This document shows, piece after piece, positions 10,745 to 21,286 of a DNA stretch of 64,000 nt. The notes below the pieces were generated by a model, which was given only the letters and a program-made list of their open reading frames with translations, did not search any database and was not told where the DNA came from. Position numbers and translations under genes: made by a program. The stretch comes from Scolanthus callimorphus. Lineage: Eukaryota > Cnidaria > Anthozoa > Actiniaria > Edwardsiidae. The stretch is taken from the NCBI GenBank assembly GCA_033964015.1, contig CM066915.1, positions 2,108,001 through 2,172,000 of the forward strand, read 5' to 3'. Each line of letters opens with the position of its first letter. Position 1 is the first letter of the stretch.

Positions 10745-11335
10745 TTACTGTAGATAATGGGAATGCACTTTTGTATGGCCTCCCTAAGTATCTTATTCAG
10801 AGGTTGCAGTCAGTACAAAATTGTGCTGCCCGGCTTGTTACACGTGACTCTAAATTTGCACATGTTACGCCAGTACTGAGGGAGCTCCACTGGTTACCAG
10901 TGGAGCATCGAATTATTTTTAAAATATTATTATTAGTTTTTAAATCTCTTAATAATTTAGCACCTTTATATATTAGCAATTTATTACATCACTATAGTCC
11001 AGGTCGTAGTCTTCGCTCAGCAAATCAATGTCTCCTTGTCGTCCCTGGGTCTAATCAAAAGACTTATGGTGACAGGGCATTCTCAGTGATAGCCCCTAAG
11101 CTATGGAATGCCCTGCCCATTGACATAAGGAGAAGCAGTTCTCTTTTAATTTTTAAAACGCGCCTAAAAACTCATCTTTTTAAACAAGCATTTTTATAGA
11201 TTATTATTATTATAGATTATTATACTGGTTATTTATAGAATTGTTTTTAATTGTAGCATTGTAAAGCGCCATAGAGCAGTTAATGTATATGGCGCTATAT
11301 ATATCTATTATTATTATTATATTATATTATTATTA
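10745..11335 (+). pseudogene. 3' end of a CR1/L2-like LINE
   Basis: An open frame at 10771-11199 encodes the C-terminal region of a LINE polyprotein. Typical motifs are YGLPKYLIQRLQSVQNCAARL, HWLPVEHRIIFKILLLVFK and GDRAFSVIAPKLWNALP. The reverse-transcriptase core is absent, so the copy is 5'-truncated. Downstream lies the usual 3' UTR (GTAAAGCGCCATAGAG…GGCGCTATATATA) ending in a (TTA)n tail. This frame of 142 codons is intact, so the insertion is probably younger than the LINE at 8.3 kb. Confidence 0.85.
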
Positions 11336-11339
11336 TTAT

Positions 11340-12052
11340 TAATATTATTAGTCCGTCAGTTTTGTAAACTATTTAATATTACCCTCTGAAAAGTCTTATT
11401 ATAATTATTATTATATGCCAGAACCCTTAACCACAAGAAAAATCAGCCAGTTGTGTTTACTGGTACCACTCAATAATTCAAGAGGCCAAATCCAACATCC
11501 ATCCTAAATACAGATTGAATACTCAAGCCTTTAGCTAGTCAAATGCTCAGATGTACAGTACACTTGTAAACAATGTAGAACTAGACTCAGCCAAAATGGA
11601 AAAGGGAATTCAACTCATTTGAAAATTTGACTGGTACCATGTAATTGTAACCCAAGTCTTTACGGACCCTATGTCTGATGGGTGTGACAATGTTATGATT
11701 GGTTTGTTGTGTTTATCTAATATGGTGGACATTTTTAAAAATAACACGTTTGTTGTTCTATGACTTTGCATCACATACATCAGTTTTAGACCAAAGGACC
11801 AAAGGATGGATCAAAGGATGGATCAAAGGATGGGTCAAAATTCCATGAGATTTTAACGGATTAAGTTCACTACTTTTACCGTTCCATCATGAGCATAGCC
11901 TATAAAATGGCCTTTTTTGGGCTACAAAACTACATGTCACGCCCATCAGGGTCTTTAAACTATTGTGACCATAACCTCTTGGCACCCATCTTTAAAGGTA
12001 GCATTTCTCAGACATGACTGATGACACTTGCATATCTGGAAGCATCCAATGC
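11340..12052. other. Intergenic or intron sequence, no gene
   Basis: AT-rich, with a short tandem run of GGATGGATCAAA-type units near 11800-11840. No open frame with recognisable content. Confidence 0.4.
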
Positions 12053-12074
12053 TCAGCGGCATTCCCTTAATTCA

Positions 12075-12145
12075 GCTTGCTCTTGTTGTTGTTGTTGTTG
12101 TTGCTCTTGTTGTTGTTGCTGCTCTTGTTGTTGTTGTTGTTGTTT
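12075..12145. repeat. (TTG)n microsatellite
   Basis: Imperfect TTG/CTC triplets. On the minus strand they read as an in-frame Gln/Glu-rich tract that directly continues the C1 exon if the donor at 12183 is not used; the frame then ends at TGA (12053-12055). Confidence 0.7.
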
Positions 12146-12182
12146 TTCTGCTAGCAACCTCTCCATTTTCTCCTGATAATAC

Positions 12183-12243
12183 CTACATGTATAGAACCAT
12201 GTCACTTTGTCCAGGCACTTCTTGTGCACTACACAACGACACT
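12183..12243 (-). CDS. C1 domain module 1, third exon
   Basis: It encodes ECRCVVHKKCLDKVTWFYTC, the C-terminal part of a C1 zinc finger with His and three of the Cys ligands. The acceptor is TTTTTCCCAG; phase 1 entry matches the 32-nt exon at 12804-12835. The proposed donor TGTAG|GTATTA leaves phase 2 and would fit the first exon of module 2. If it is not used, the frame reads on through a polyglutamine tract to a stop at 12053. The CRCVVHKKC block is nearly the same as in module 2 (CRCVVHKRC), so the two modules are close paralogues. Confidence 0.75.
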
Positions 12244-12803
12244 CTGGGAAAAATCGAACATTGTTACAGTATCATAAAAGGCTGATACCACTTATTGTAT
12301 CTACCCATCCTCACTTAGCTCTACTTGTGAGAAAAACATGTTCTGTCTGCACACATGAAACTTCAAAATACTCAACTGATTTTTGGGTAGGGGTGTGCCG
12401 CCCACATTTAACTCAACTCAACTTTATTATCTTTTCTTAAAATATTACAGAGATGGCACATCACCTGCAAATAGCATAACCCGCCCTACCATAGACCTAC
12501 AGTTAAAATTGTATTCCCTACAGCAGACCTAAAGTAAGTCACCAGGGTGGTCCAGTTGAACACAATCAAAGCGGAGTTGTTAATCATGTAAATGTTTTAA
12601 AATAAACTGTCTTTGAAATTTGTTTGTAGGGTAGCCATAATGAAATACATACCCTATCAGAGACCAAACAAGTGAAAACCAATACCCTATAGCAAGACCC
12701 ATCCCCCATCCCCTACTGACCCCCGGACAATACTGTTAGAGCATGAACATATGAATGTGTCATAACTTGACACGACATGAAATGTGCTCTATTTTCATCT
12801 TAC

Positions 12804-12835
12804 CTTTACACTGAAAGCCTTGGTGGTAAAACCCC
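12804..12835 (-). CDS. C1 domain module 1, 32-nt middle exon
   Basis: Another 32-nt exon with the same phases as that of module 2. It is flanked by TTTCTTTAG and AAAG|GTAAGA and encodes WGFYHQGFQCK, the C1 core W-G-x-x-x-Q-G-F-x-C. The identical exon length and phases in both modules show duplication of a split C1 unit. Confidence 0.8.
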
Positions 12836-13096
12836 CTAAAGAAATATGAGGGTCGGAATAAAAGCAGAAAAGTAAAGTAAAGTATAAATAACATAAAAAC
12901 AAGCATATCATAGTGCTACAGTAATCATTGCAAGCAGGTTCAGAAGTAGAGCAGTTCACAAGTAGGCTCACAGGAGTGTGGGGAAGTCTGCTTTCCTGGA
13001 CTTTAAGGGCTAATTCTTGAGTGTGGAGTCCAATCTAGATTTCTATCCTAGCAGAACTGCACTTGTGTACCTTATTGGATTAATTTTCAGGTCGCT

Positions 13097-14452
13097 TTAA
13101 GGAGGCTGCCTACAATTTTTTCTGCTCTCCACCACCAAACTTTGTTTGCCTGCTGTTCAGGCTCAAAAACCTGTACCGGTCTGAACTTTCAGATGGTTAC
13201 CCTGTGAAATTTATTGTAGTGTGCATATTGTTGTGATCGGAGTTGCTATAGCAACGTTATAACCACACCCTTGTTTATAATAGCGCTGCCATCAGACGCA
13301 TTGCGCGACCTAAACTTTTAAAATGACACCCCTCACACTAATCCCTGAGTACGGTAGCTAGCATTAATCACAGCAAGTTTGGAGAGAATTCATTGGGCTG
13401 GTTTTATGTTATTCGAACTGACTTTTTCAGGCTCCAAAATGGCAAAGCTATTTATGCCGCAAATATTTCCTTGACAAAGAATGGCTAATATCTGCGAAAT
13501 TAAGAAATCCTTGCCGCCCAAATAATCTACAAACCCAAGGCAATGTACCAGCCAAATTTCACTTCTTAGAATGCTTCCGATTTTGTTTGGCATGTGTTCA
13601 AGGAAACTGCAAAATTTGAGAAATTATATTATAAATCTTCCGTTTGTTATAAAACTTACACTTTTCGCCTCTGACACAAATCTCATATGTTAAAGTTTTT
13701 GATACTTCCGTAAATTATTCTTGAATATATACCAAAGATAACCTCCAAGTCTTGAGTTCATTGAAGTATTTTAAGGCACCGAGAAAATATGCCAAACTTC
13801 ACTACTCTTTTGGTTTGCTCGAGCCGGTTTTTGTCATTGTACTTTGTTTTCACCTGTTGTAGCTTTCACGTGGTTTTCCCTGTAATCAGTGAAGTGAACT
13901 ACATTCCAGCGTGTTCAACATTCATACTCTAAAAGCGAAGCGAATAACAATCCAACAACATTAATTATGAACGTTAACTTGATAATGCTGAGCTTTCTAA
14001 CTCTTTGTCTTTAACCTCCCACCACTGCCTGGCTGGCAACCACTCGCTCTTCAATTTATCAGTTCTTCTGCCTTCCTCTTTTTCGATTTTCTTGGAAAAA
14101 ACATGATAGAAAATCATACGCTTTGCCGCTTCCTTAGCAAGCGTGACGGCAAACTGCGCGGAGAAATCATTGAGCCATAGACGCAATGTTTGATTCCCAT
14201 GCTGGAATGTAGTTGGCTGGGAAACCGACATCAAATCTACGACAGGTGAAAACAAAGTACAATGACAAAAACCGGCTCAAAAAACGTTGCTATAGCAACT
14301 CCGATCACAACAAAATGCACACTACAATAAAGTTCAAACCCTCCAGGGTAAATATGTGAAAGTTCAGACTGGTACAGGTTTTTGAGCCTGAACAGCAGGC
14401 ATACAAAGATTGGGTGTTTTAGGGCAGAAATTATTGTAGGCAGCCTCCTTAA
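13097..14452. mobile_element. 1.36-kb TTAA element with long inverted repeats
   Basis: Both ends are TTAAGGAGGCTGCCTACAAT, and the inverted repeat continues with small differences for about 165 bp (shared blocks TGCCTGCTGTTCAGGCTCA and GATCGGAGTTGCTATAGCAA). A second inverted pair lies further in (AAAGTACAATGACAAAAACC at 14253 and its complement near 13823). TTAA at both outer edges fits piggyBac-type insertion. The longest inner frame (13974-14255, minus, 93 codons) shows no transposase motif, so the element is probably non-autonomous. Confidence 0.75.
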
Positions 14453-14919
14453 TTTCAAGATTTTCGAGATTTAAAAAAAGCAACATGAAAAAAAATTCCT
14501 GCAAACTATAATGTCGCAAAATTTAATACCCTCATTAATATTTCTTGTTTTTCAATTTAATGAAGAATTCACGGCTACAATGTAATATGTATTATACAAT
14601 TACAAAAGCGTTAGCAGAAGGTGATCATGTCTTTGGCTATGCTATGGTACTTGATGCGGTTTCTGTGGTTTGTTTTGTTATGAGTTGATGATTTTCATAA
14701 ATTAGAAGTATAAACTAATAATACAATTCTCAAAATAAAATGATTTTTTTTCATTTTCACCTTTTTTTCGCGAAATTAAGTGCCCGCAAAAATTAGTACT
14801 AATAAGGTACATTTAAGAGATTCAAGAAAATCTGATATAGTCTTGCATTGCAGCCCAAAATCTCCCTGTATTTCAAACATCACAATTTTTTTAGCTTTTA
14901 GGACACTAAGCTAATTATG

Positions 14920-15195
14920 TAGAAAAGGACCGGAAGTTGTGGAAGGTAATAACAGGGTCGACTCCTACAGCCCTGGATGACCTCCTTCCTCCACTGAGAG
15001 CTCGTACGCTCAGGAGGAGGGGGCATCCTTACTTGCTTCCGCGCGTACGCACTGAGCGGTTTAAGAGCTCTTTCATTAATTGTTGCCTTTTTTCCTACTT
15101 GTAATTAATTATTGTATATTGTAAATTTCCATGTCTGTCTGGAGATATAATTGAATAAAGACTATTATTATTATTATTATTATATTATTATTATT
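14920..15195 (+). pseudogene. LINE 3' end
   Basis: A short frame ends in a LINE-like C-terminus (GHPYLLPRVRTERFKSSFIN…), followed by a 3' UTR with AATAAAG and a (TTA)n tail that continues to about 15195. Only the last ~60 codons remain, so this is a heavily 5'-truncated copy. Confidence 0.65.
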
Positions 15196-15199
15196 ATGT

Positions 15200-16480
15200 A
15201 CCGAATTGCCTTTCAAACAAAAAAATTGAAACTTCACAGTTTAATAACTTACAATTTGTATGGTGAGCACCAACATATTGAAAGCAGAGAATTTATTTCA
15301 TTGAAGCATAGCTTTCTGATAGTTCGAGAGCTTTGATTTTACTATCCCTTCTTGCCACAATGAACTATCGCTTGAACAAAAAAAGAAATCTTTTTTAAAT
15401 TTACAGGATATAAAATAAAATCAAGGAATTTCCAGAAGTTTCCAGGAAGCATACAAACCCTGTTTTCATTTCAAAACAAGTTACAAAAAAAATAGACATA
15501 GACAGTTTTCATTTTAACATGGTTAGAAATATCAGGAAAAAAAATACTGTTGTAAACATGTTTGCCATATGACATAGTATGTCACAGGCTTAGAGAGCTT
15601 TCATGGAACACCTGGAAGTTTGCTTTTCTGATTATTTAGTCAGGAGAAAATGGGGATAACACTACACAAAATGGTAATGCTTCCTCTGTAAATTTGTAAA
15701 AAATGTTTTCCCTGAATGTTTACTATAATTTTGTACTAAAGACATCCTCTAGCTATACATCCCTGCTACTGTTATCATCAAAATAACATATCATTTGTCA
15801 CTGAACTACATTTAACCCTGACTTGGCAGTTTCATGCCTTTTTCAACCTCATATTTTGACAGTTTCATGCAATTTCAAGGATGTCTTGTCTCATCAAAAT
15901 TCAGCTGAGCAAATTATTCTTAAGCTCATTAATAATTCATCAAGCTTAAACAAAGAAAAACATAATTATGAGGTTTGGACACACAGTCTTTCTATTTGCA
16001 TAGATTTTTTAGATTATTTTTGGTCCTTCTTTCCTTGTTTTTAAATTATTTATTCAAGAAGCTTTATCAAAAATTCGAAAGTGTTTTTCAGCAGGATTCC
16101 AAACACCAAAAAGTCAATTAAAAATCTCGGCTTTGCTTGTTCATTTCAACACACTTCTCTGTGTTTGGAAATTCTGATTGCGTTAAAATATATATAATAT
16201 ATAATTTTATATATTTCAGAATCTCAGATCTGTGGTTTCCTGACCATCCCGTCAATCCCAGTCTTATAAAAATGCATATCAGGGTTGTCGGCAGCATTGG
16301 CAATTGAATGGGATGCAATCAGGAAAATAGAAACTGTTTCTATTATCCCAGTTGCATCCCAGGCGATATTTGACGTCACCGATCGTTCACAAAGCTGTGT
16401 TTCATATATCGGGAACTGACAAGGATGGTCGGAAAATCAGCCATACCAGATCATCCCTGACAGTCGCGACGTATGAAAAA
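15200..16480. other. AT-rich spacer, no gene
   Basis: No coding exon, RNA gene or clear repeat structure was seen. It lies in the first intron or upstream spacer of C1 module 1. Confidence 0.4.
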
Positions 16481-16486
16481 CAGCCT

Positions 16487-16815
16487 TAAAGGTGCAATCA
16501 AATGGTGATGAGAGGTGATGAGAGTTTTCCGTTTGATCGCAAACTCTCATTGACTCTCATGCACTTTGAACACTTTGAGTTGTTGACCGTTTGATTGTGC
16601 GGATGAGCTTTTTTCAGTCAGCAGCTGCCGCCAAAAGAACTGCAGGTTCATTTGGTTCCTGGAATGCAGGCTTTCCTCCACTGACAGGAACTGGGTGCTA
16701 GTGCTCACCCTGACTCTCAGCAACTCTCATCACCATTTGATTGCTCCTCGTGAGAGTAGATGAGAGTGGATGATGGTTGGAACTCTCATTAGCTCTCATC
16801 ACCGTTTGATCCCTG
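16487..16815. mobile_element. MITE rich in CTCTCATCACC repeats
   Basis: The left end AAAGGTGCAATCAAATGGTG is matched inverted by CACCATTTGATTGCTCC near 16730 and again by CACCGTTTGATCCCTGC near 16800. Multiple CTCTCAT motifs lie between. The left border carries TTAA, the right does not. Non-coding. Confidence 0.5.
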
Positions 16816-17247
16816 CTTAGACTTCTCTTTGGCATTTTTTCACGTTTTGAATTCAATTCAGGTTCAGGTTGCTGGTCGTGGGCAAGCTAGTTTGAAATGA
16901 GCTTTGAACTCGTTGTTTCATGCCCCACACCCTCAAGTCAGTCAGGACCTTATCGCGAATTCTTCCGGTGTTTTGCAAACAGAGAGTAAAACACACGGTA
17001 AAGCTGAAACACAACCCGAAAAACTCCGTATTATACTCTCTCATTAAACTCAACACACTTACAAATATAGCGGACATGAAATCAAGCTCAGATTGATAAG
17101 CAGTCTGTAGTAAAACATAACTAAAGGAAAGGGAAAAGCATTCAGTTTTCCTATATTATACACACTAGAAGCAAGATGTAAGCTCACTGTTTATTCGCAC
17201 TTCGCACCCCTCGACATGTTTATATAAAGTGGTCGCATTCAACTTAC

Positions 17248-17396
17248 CAGATCATACTATGGCATTGCGAACAAATGGTTGGCTGTTTAAAGGTTGTTAC
17301 TGCAAATTCGTGGCCACAAGCTATATGTTTTTCGCCCTCTTCCAGCTTCTTTTCCTCTTCTTCTTCGGTCAATAAAGTCTGGTAGTTGGCGGCCAT
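17248..17396 (-). CDS. C1 domain module 1, first exon with start codon
   Basis: Translation starts at ATG in good context (AACATGG) and reads MAANYQTLLTEEEEEKKLEE, then GEKHIACGHEFAVTTFKQPT and ICSQCHSMI, ending at ATCTG|GTAAGT in phase 2. This is a short acidic leader followed directly by the first half of a C1 domain (His, then Cys-x2-Cys). Together with the exons at 12804 and 12183 it completes all eight zinc ligands. The absence of any C2 domain upstream makes this unlike a standard novel PKC. It could be a PKC-related fragment, a different C1 protein, or the first exon of a tandem-C1 gene continuing into module 2. Confident as a C1 exon, unsure of the family. Confidence 0.75.
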
Positions 17397-19305
17397 GTTT
17401 GTTCTTTGCTGAAAACAAAACCCACAATCCTTTGTCAAGCGGGGCGTGGAGTGGTCACGCAACGGTCACGCAAGCGCCAGGATCGGTCGGCCCTGGATGC
17501 AATCTTTCCAGCTTTGGCCAATAAGTCCGTATCTAGAAATTTGCACTTTCTATTCAGGAAGATAAAAACCAACATAAGGAACGCTGGAAAATCTAGGCCT
17601 GAATTTATGCTGAATAAAGACACTATGCGGAAGGTTTTCGTGCTTTATTCACTATAACTAGCAGTATCTATGTAGATAGTGAAGTGCTCGGAGGGGAAGC
17701 TAATCTTTGCAGAAAGTGTTTTGTTTAGTGTATAAAAATGACGCGTCTCAATATTGTATACAGTGCAAGAAATTTAATAAACTATTAAATTGTATACATA
17801 CTGTAAGTTTGAGAATTATCAATGTGATCTGAAGGTTGCCAAATGAAAAACACATTTCAACTTTTTTCTTTCTTTTTGTAGCTGCTTGAGGAATATTTCT
17901 ACAGTTCTTAGGAACATTTCAGAAAATAGCACTATTGCTACAATTAAATGTCTGCTTGGTCTGTTATGAAACAAAGTTCTTGTTTACTCTAATCCTCTAA
18001 CAACAACATTGGATGTTAACAGTTGATTCAATGGTTAACCAGTGATTTGATTTCTAAACAATATTAGCAAACTTCTCCTGGTGGCATAATGACTTCTGCT
18101 GTAGTTATCCATATGTATGAGGGGTGTAGACAATTGCACAATAAAATATCAATGTACATAGTATGTTTCAGGAATTAGGTCCGAAGTCAGAAACATAATT
18201 TCTAAAGCAGGATTTGCAATTGCAGTAGATTGGTTTCTGGTGTTGGTTGAATATTCTAGCTGCACAGCCATTTTCTTGATTCAGTTCTGGTATTGTTTCA
18301 GACGAGTAATAATAACAGCATTATACTTTTCATGCATGAGATACAACATCGAACCAGTTTTTTCACATTATTTTACCAAAGTCAGACATTTTGTTCTTGA
18401 CATAATTATTTCCATAATAACAGACACTGGTGTCCTTGCAGTTGATGTCTATGCTTGGTCAGTTCTGACACTGTAAAAGCTTCCAATCATCTGCTGATTG
18501 TCTCCATTTTGTCGTGTTGTTCATAGAATGCAATAACTTGGCCCCTTGCTACCAGTATATAACGGCACAATAATTCTTTGCCCATATCCATTTTTTAAAC
18601 CTTGTTCGGATAGCAATAACAATTTAGGTTTTGGTTCCTGTGACAGTTTTTTTTTCTCTGCAATGATAATATATGATGTCTCTCCCTTGATTTGTTGCTT
18701 GCTGTAGAGATGGGGGTTCCATGTAGATAATGTCAGGTCTTCATATCATTTCTCACATGAAATCAGTGGATGGCAACTTGCAACCACTGAAGAGAATGTT
18801 GTGCTGGTTGCTTAGAGGGGATATCCATTATGATGCTAGGATGGATCTACAAAAAGAAAAATAATTAAAAAGAGGAACAACAACAACAATAAAAGATTGT
18901 ATTATCATTTACTTACCTGGACAAACACAACAAATACACATTAAATGATATTGCATAAAGGGTGTGCTATTTTTGGAAAATTTTTTGCCCCAATTTATTC
19001 AGCTTATTGTAAGCTGTGACAACTGTAGCAACAAATATTGGGTACTTTGCTTTTAATAGGCTATTTTGGTTCTGGACCACATAAGGCAATTGAAGTATGA
19101 ATAGTGCAACATCCAGGCAATTTCCCTTCTGGTAATGTTTCAGCTTTATTACTGGTTTGTACTACAGCAGCTAACTATGAGCTGCCTGGTAATGTATACA
19201 GCTTTATTACTGATTTGTACTACAGTGAGCTGCGCATCTATATAGGTTAGCCCTCAACTAATTACAATCCATACCTCCTCTTAAATTCTGGAATTCAGAG
19301 TTTGT
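17397..19305. other. Upstream region of the C1 gene, no gene seen
   Basis: Probable 5' flank or promoter region for the minus-strand C1 start at 17396. Short frames on both strands lack domain content. No repeat structure was resolved. Confidence 0.35.
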
Positions 19306-19817
19306 TCATCTAACATGAGAACTGAATGAATAGTCATTGCTTTTGAAAGAATGGTCAAACTTTGATCTACATGGCCTTAATTTTTTTAGCCAGGCAATAA
19401 AATTGGCTGAAAAATGCTGTTTGTAGTTATAAGCAAGAACACTCAACTTTGATGACTTAGGGGCAGCTTTTTTCAGCAGAAATTTAATTATACTTCTCAA
19501 TTTTCTTTTGCTTAATACCTGCATAAGTTTTTTCACAGGAATTCTAGATGGAGCACGATCCCTAATTTTTCTTTCTTTGTTATCTTTACTGCGTTTCTAA
19601 CAGTACTTCTGTAGTAACTTTGCATGCTAGTATTTCTGATTTTGCTACACTGTTCAGCATGTTTGTCACAGGAATTAGACATACAACTATGTGTACCTGA
19701 GGTCACCACAGTTTTCAAAGTTATGTTTTCACTGGTGTCAGTTGACAATTTGCATTGAGGCTCATTGGCCATTGTAATTGATTTGTGTTCTTGTTCGACA
19801 GCAACAACTGCAGCCAT
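19306..19817 (-). pseudogene. Candidate small basic protein, broken by one frameshift
   Basis: A frame starting ATG at 19817 (MAAVVAVEQEHKSITMANEP…) runs 94 codons. A second frame on the same strand, one base out of register, continues from about 19575 to 19306 with a Lys/Arg-rich composition (RIPVKKLMQVLSKRKLRSII…). A single-base change in the run near KITKKEK (about 19570) would join them into about 165 residues. No family is recognised. The join may reflect pseudogenisation, an assembly error or two chance frames. The 410-bp tandem duplication lies just upstream of the start. Confidence 0.3.
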
Positions 19818-19840
19818 TATGATGGTCGTGCCTTCGAATT

Positions 19841-20660
19841 CTCTCTAGAACTCGGGAGAAACGGCAGTGAAAATGTTCTCACACCAGTGAAAAATACGCT
19901 TTGAAAGCTGCGATAACTTGTTAAAAGGTAATTGAGGCAATTAATAGCTTTAACTTACCGATAATCTCAGCCAAACTTCCCAATAAACATCCACATCGAA
20001 CAGCTAGCCCACGAGGAAAGAAATCTACCTGTGCAAAGGAGCACGGGAAGGCGTGCCACGGAACCCAAAAATGACACTCGCCGATCAGAAAATAATCGTA
20101 CTGCGCATGCACCACAGGTACAAGAAAACAAGAGGCTGCAATCAGGGTTTGTAAAACAGTATAAAAAACAAATGTAAAGCGGCACGTAATGCATACTAAC
20201 GTGCAAATGAAGGCAAGATTAGACTTGCTCTCCGCTCGCTGCGCTCGCTTTCTCTCTAGAACTCGGGAGAAACGGCAGTGAAAATGTTCTCACACCAGTG
20301 AAAAATACGCTTTGAAAGCTGCGATAACTTGTTAAAAGGTAATTGAGGCAATTAATAGCTTTAACTTACCGATAATCTCAGCCAAACTTCCCAAAACATC
20401 CACATCGAACAGCTAGCCCACGAGGAAAGAAATCTACCTGTGCAAAGGAGCACGGGAAGGCGTGCCACGGAACCCAAAAATGACACTCGCCGATCAGAAA
20501 ATAATCGTACTGCGCATGCACCACAGGTACAAGAAAACAAGAGGCTGCAATCAGGGTTTGTAAAACAGTATAAAAAACAAATGTAAAGCGGCACGTAATG
20601 CATACTAACGTGCAAATGAAGGCAAGATTAGACTTGCTCTCCGCTCGCTGCGCTCGCTCC
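19841..20660. repeat. Tandem duplication, two ~410-bp units
   Basis: Units start at 19841 and 20252 with CTCTCTAGAACTCGGGAGAA and end with CGCTCGCTGCGCTCGCT. They are nearly identical; one clear difference is a 3-base TAA deletion in the second unit (CCCAATAAACATCC versus CCCAAAACATCC). Each copy carries a short minus-strand frame, but there is no hammerhead core on either strand. Only 34 bp separate it from the 344-bp retrozyme repeat. Confidence 0.85.
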
Positions 20661-20885
20661 GAGCAATAAGTGGCAGTTAATGACTGTAGCCATATGTCGA
20701 AAGGTTAGTATGGCTAACCGACGGACTTCTCTAGCTTGGTCTCATTGCGTGATCCATACATTGGCATAACGCTAGCCCGGTCGCAGCTAAAGGTCCCACA
20801 TGGGTCTTTGCTGTGGTTTAAAGCACTTCGATTTTCGAAGTCGCCTCTGCAGTTGTTTGCCAATGAAGTTTACTGAGGCAAACAC

Positions 20886-20942
20886 CGGCTATGCCATGCT
20901 GATGAGTCCTAACAAGGACGAAACAGCTGTACATGGTTGCCG
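20886..20942 (+). ncRNA. Type I hammerhead ribozyme, copy 1
   Basis: All core elements are present: CTGATGA at 20899-20905; stem II GTCCT/AGGAC closed by an AACA loop (20906-20919); GAAA at 20920-20923; then ACAGCTGTA with predicted cleavage after A20931 (the GUA cleavage triplet). Stem I is formed by GCCATG-side bases 20894-20898 with 20932-20936 (five pairs). After an internal loop, CGGC (20886-20889) pairs with GCCG (20939-20942), which could provide the loop contacts that raise activity. Stem III is minimal (palindromic ACAGCTGT, almost no loop). That is known to favour cutting as a tandem dimer, and fits the duplicated arrangement. Confidence 0.9.
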
Positions 20943-21229
20943 AACTGCACGGGTAATAGACTGTGCTAGCGTTCCGTCTAGGCCAGACTTATGCCGATGT
21001 GTGTATAGTTAGTGTTCATTCTCACTTATTATATTACATGTCGAAAGGTTAGTATGGCTAACCGACGGACTTCTCTAGCTTGGTCTCATTGCGTGATCCA
21101 TACATTGGCATAACGCTAGCCCGGTCGCAGCTAAAGGTCCCACATGGGTCTTTGCTGTGGTTTAAAGCACTTCGATTTTCGAAGTCGCCTCTGCAGTTGT
21201 TTGCCAATGAAGTTTACTGAGGCAAACAC

Positions 21230-21286
21230 CGGCTATGCCATGCTGATGAGTCCTAACAAGGACGAAACAGCTGTACATGGTTGCCG
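21230..21286 (+). ncRNA. Type I hammerhead ribozyme, copy 2
   Basis: Exact repeat of the first ribozyme, displaced by 344 bases. CTGATGA is at 21243-21249 and the predicted cleavage follows A21275. All paired positions are unchanged, so both copies should be able to act, and to act together through a double stem III formed between the two palindromic ACAGCTGT segments. Confidence 0.9.
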
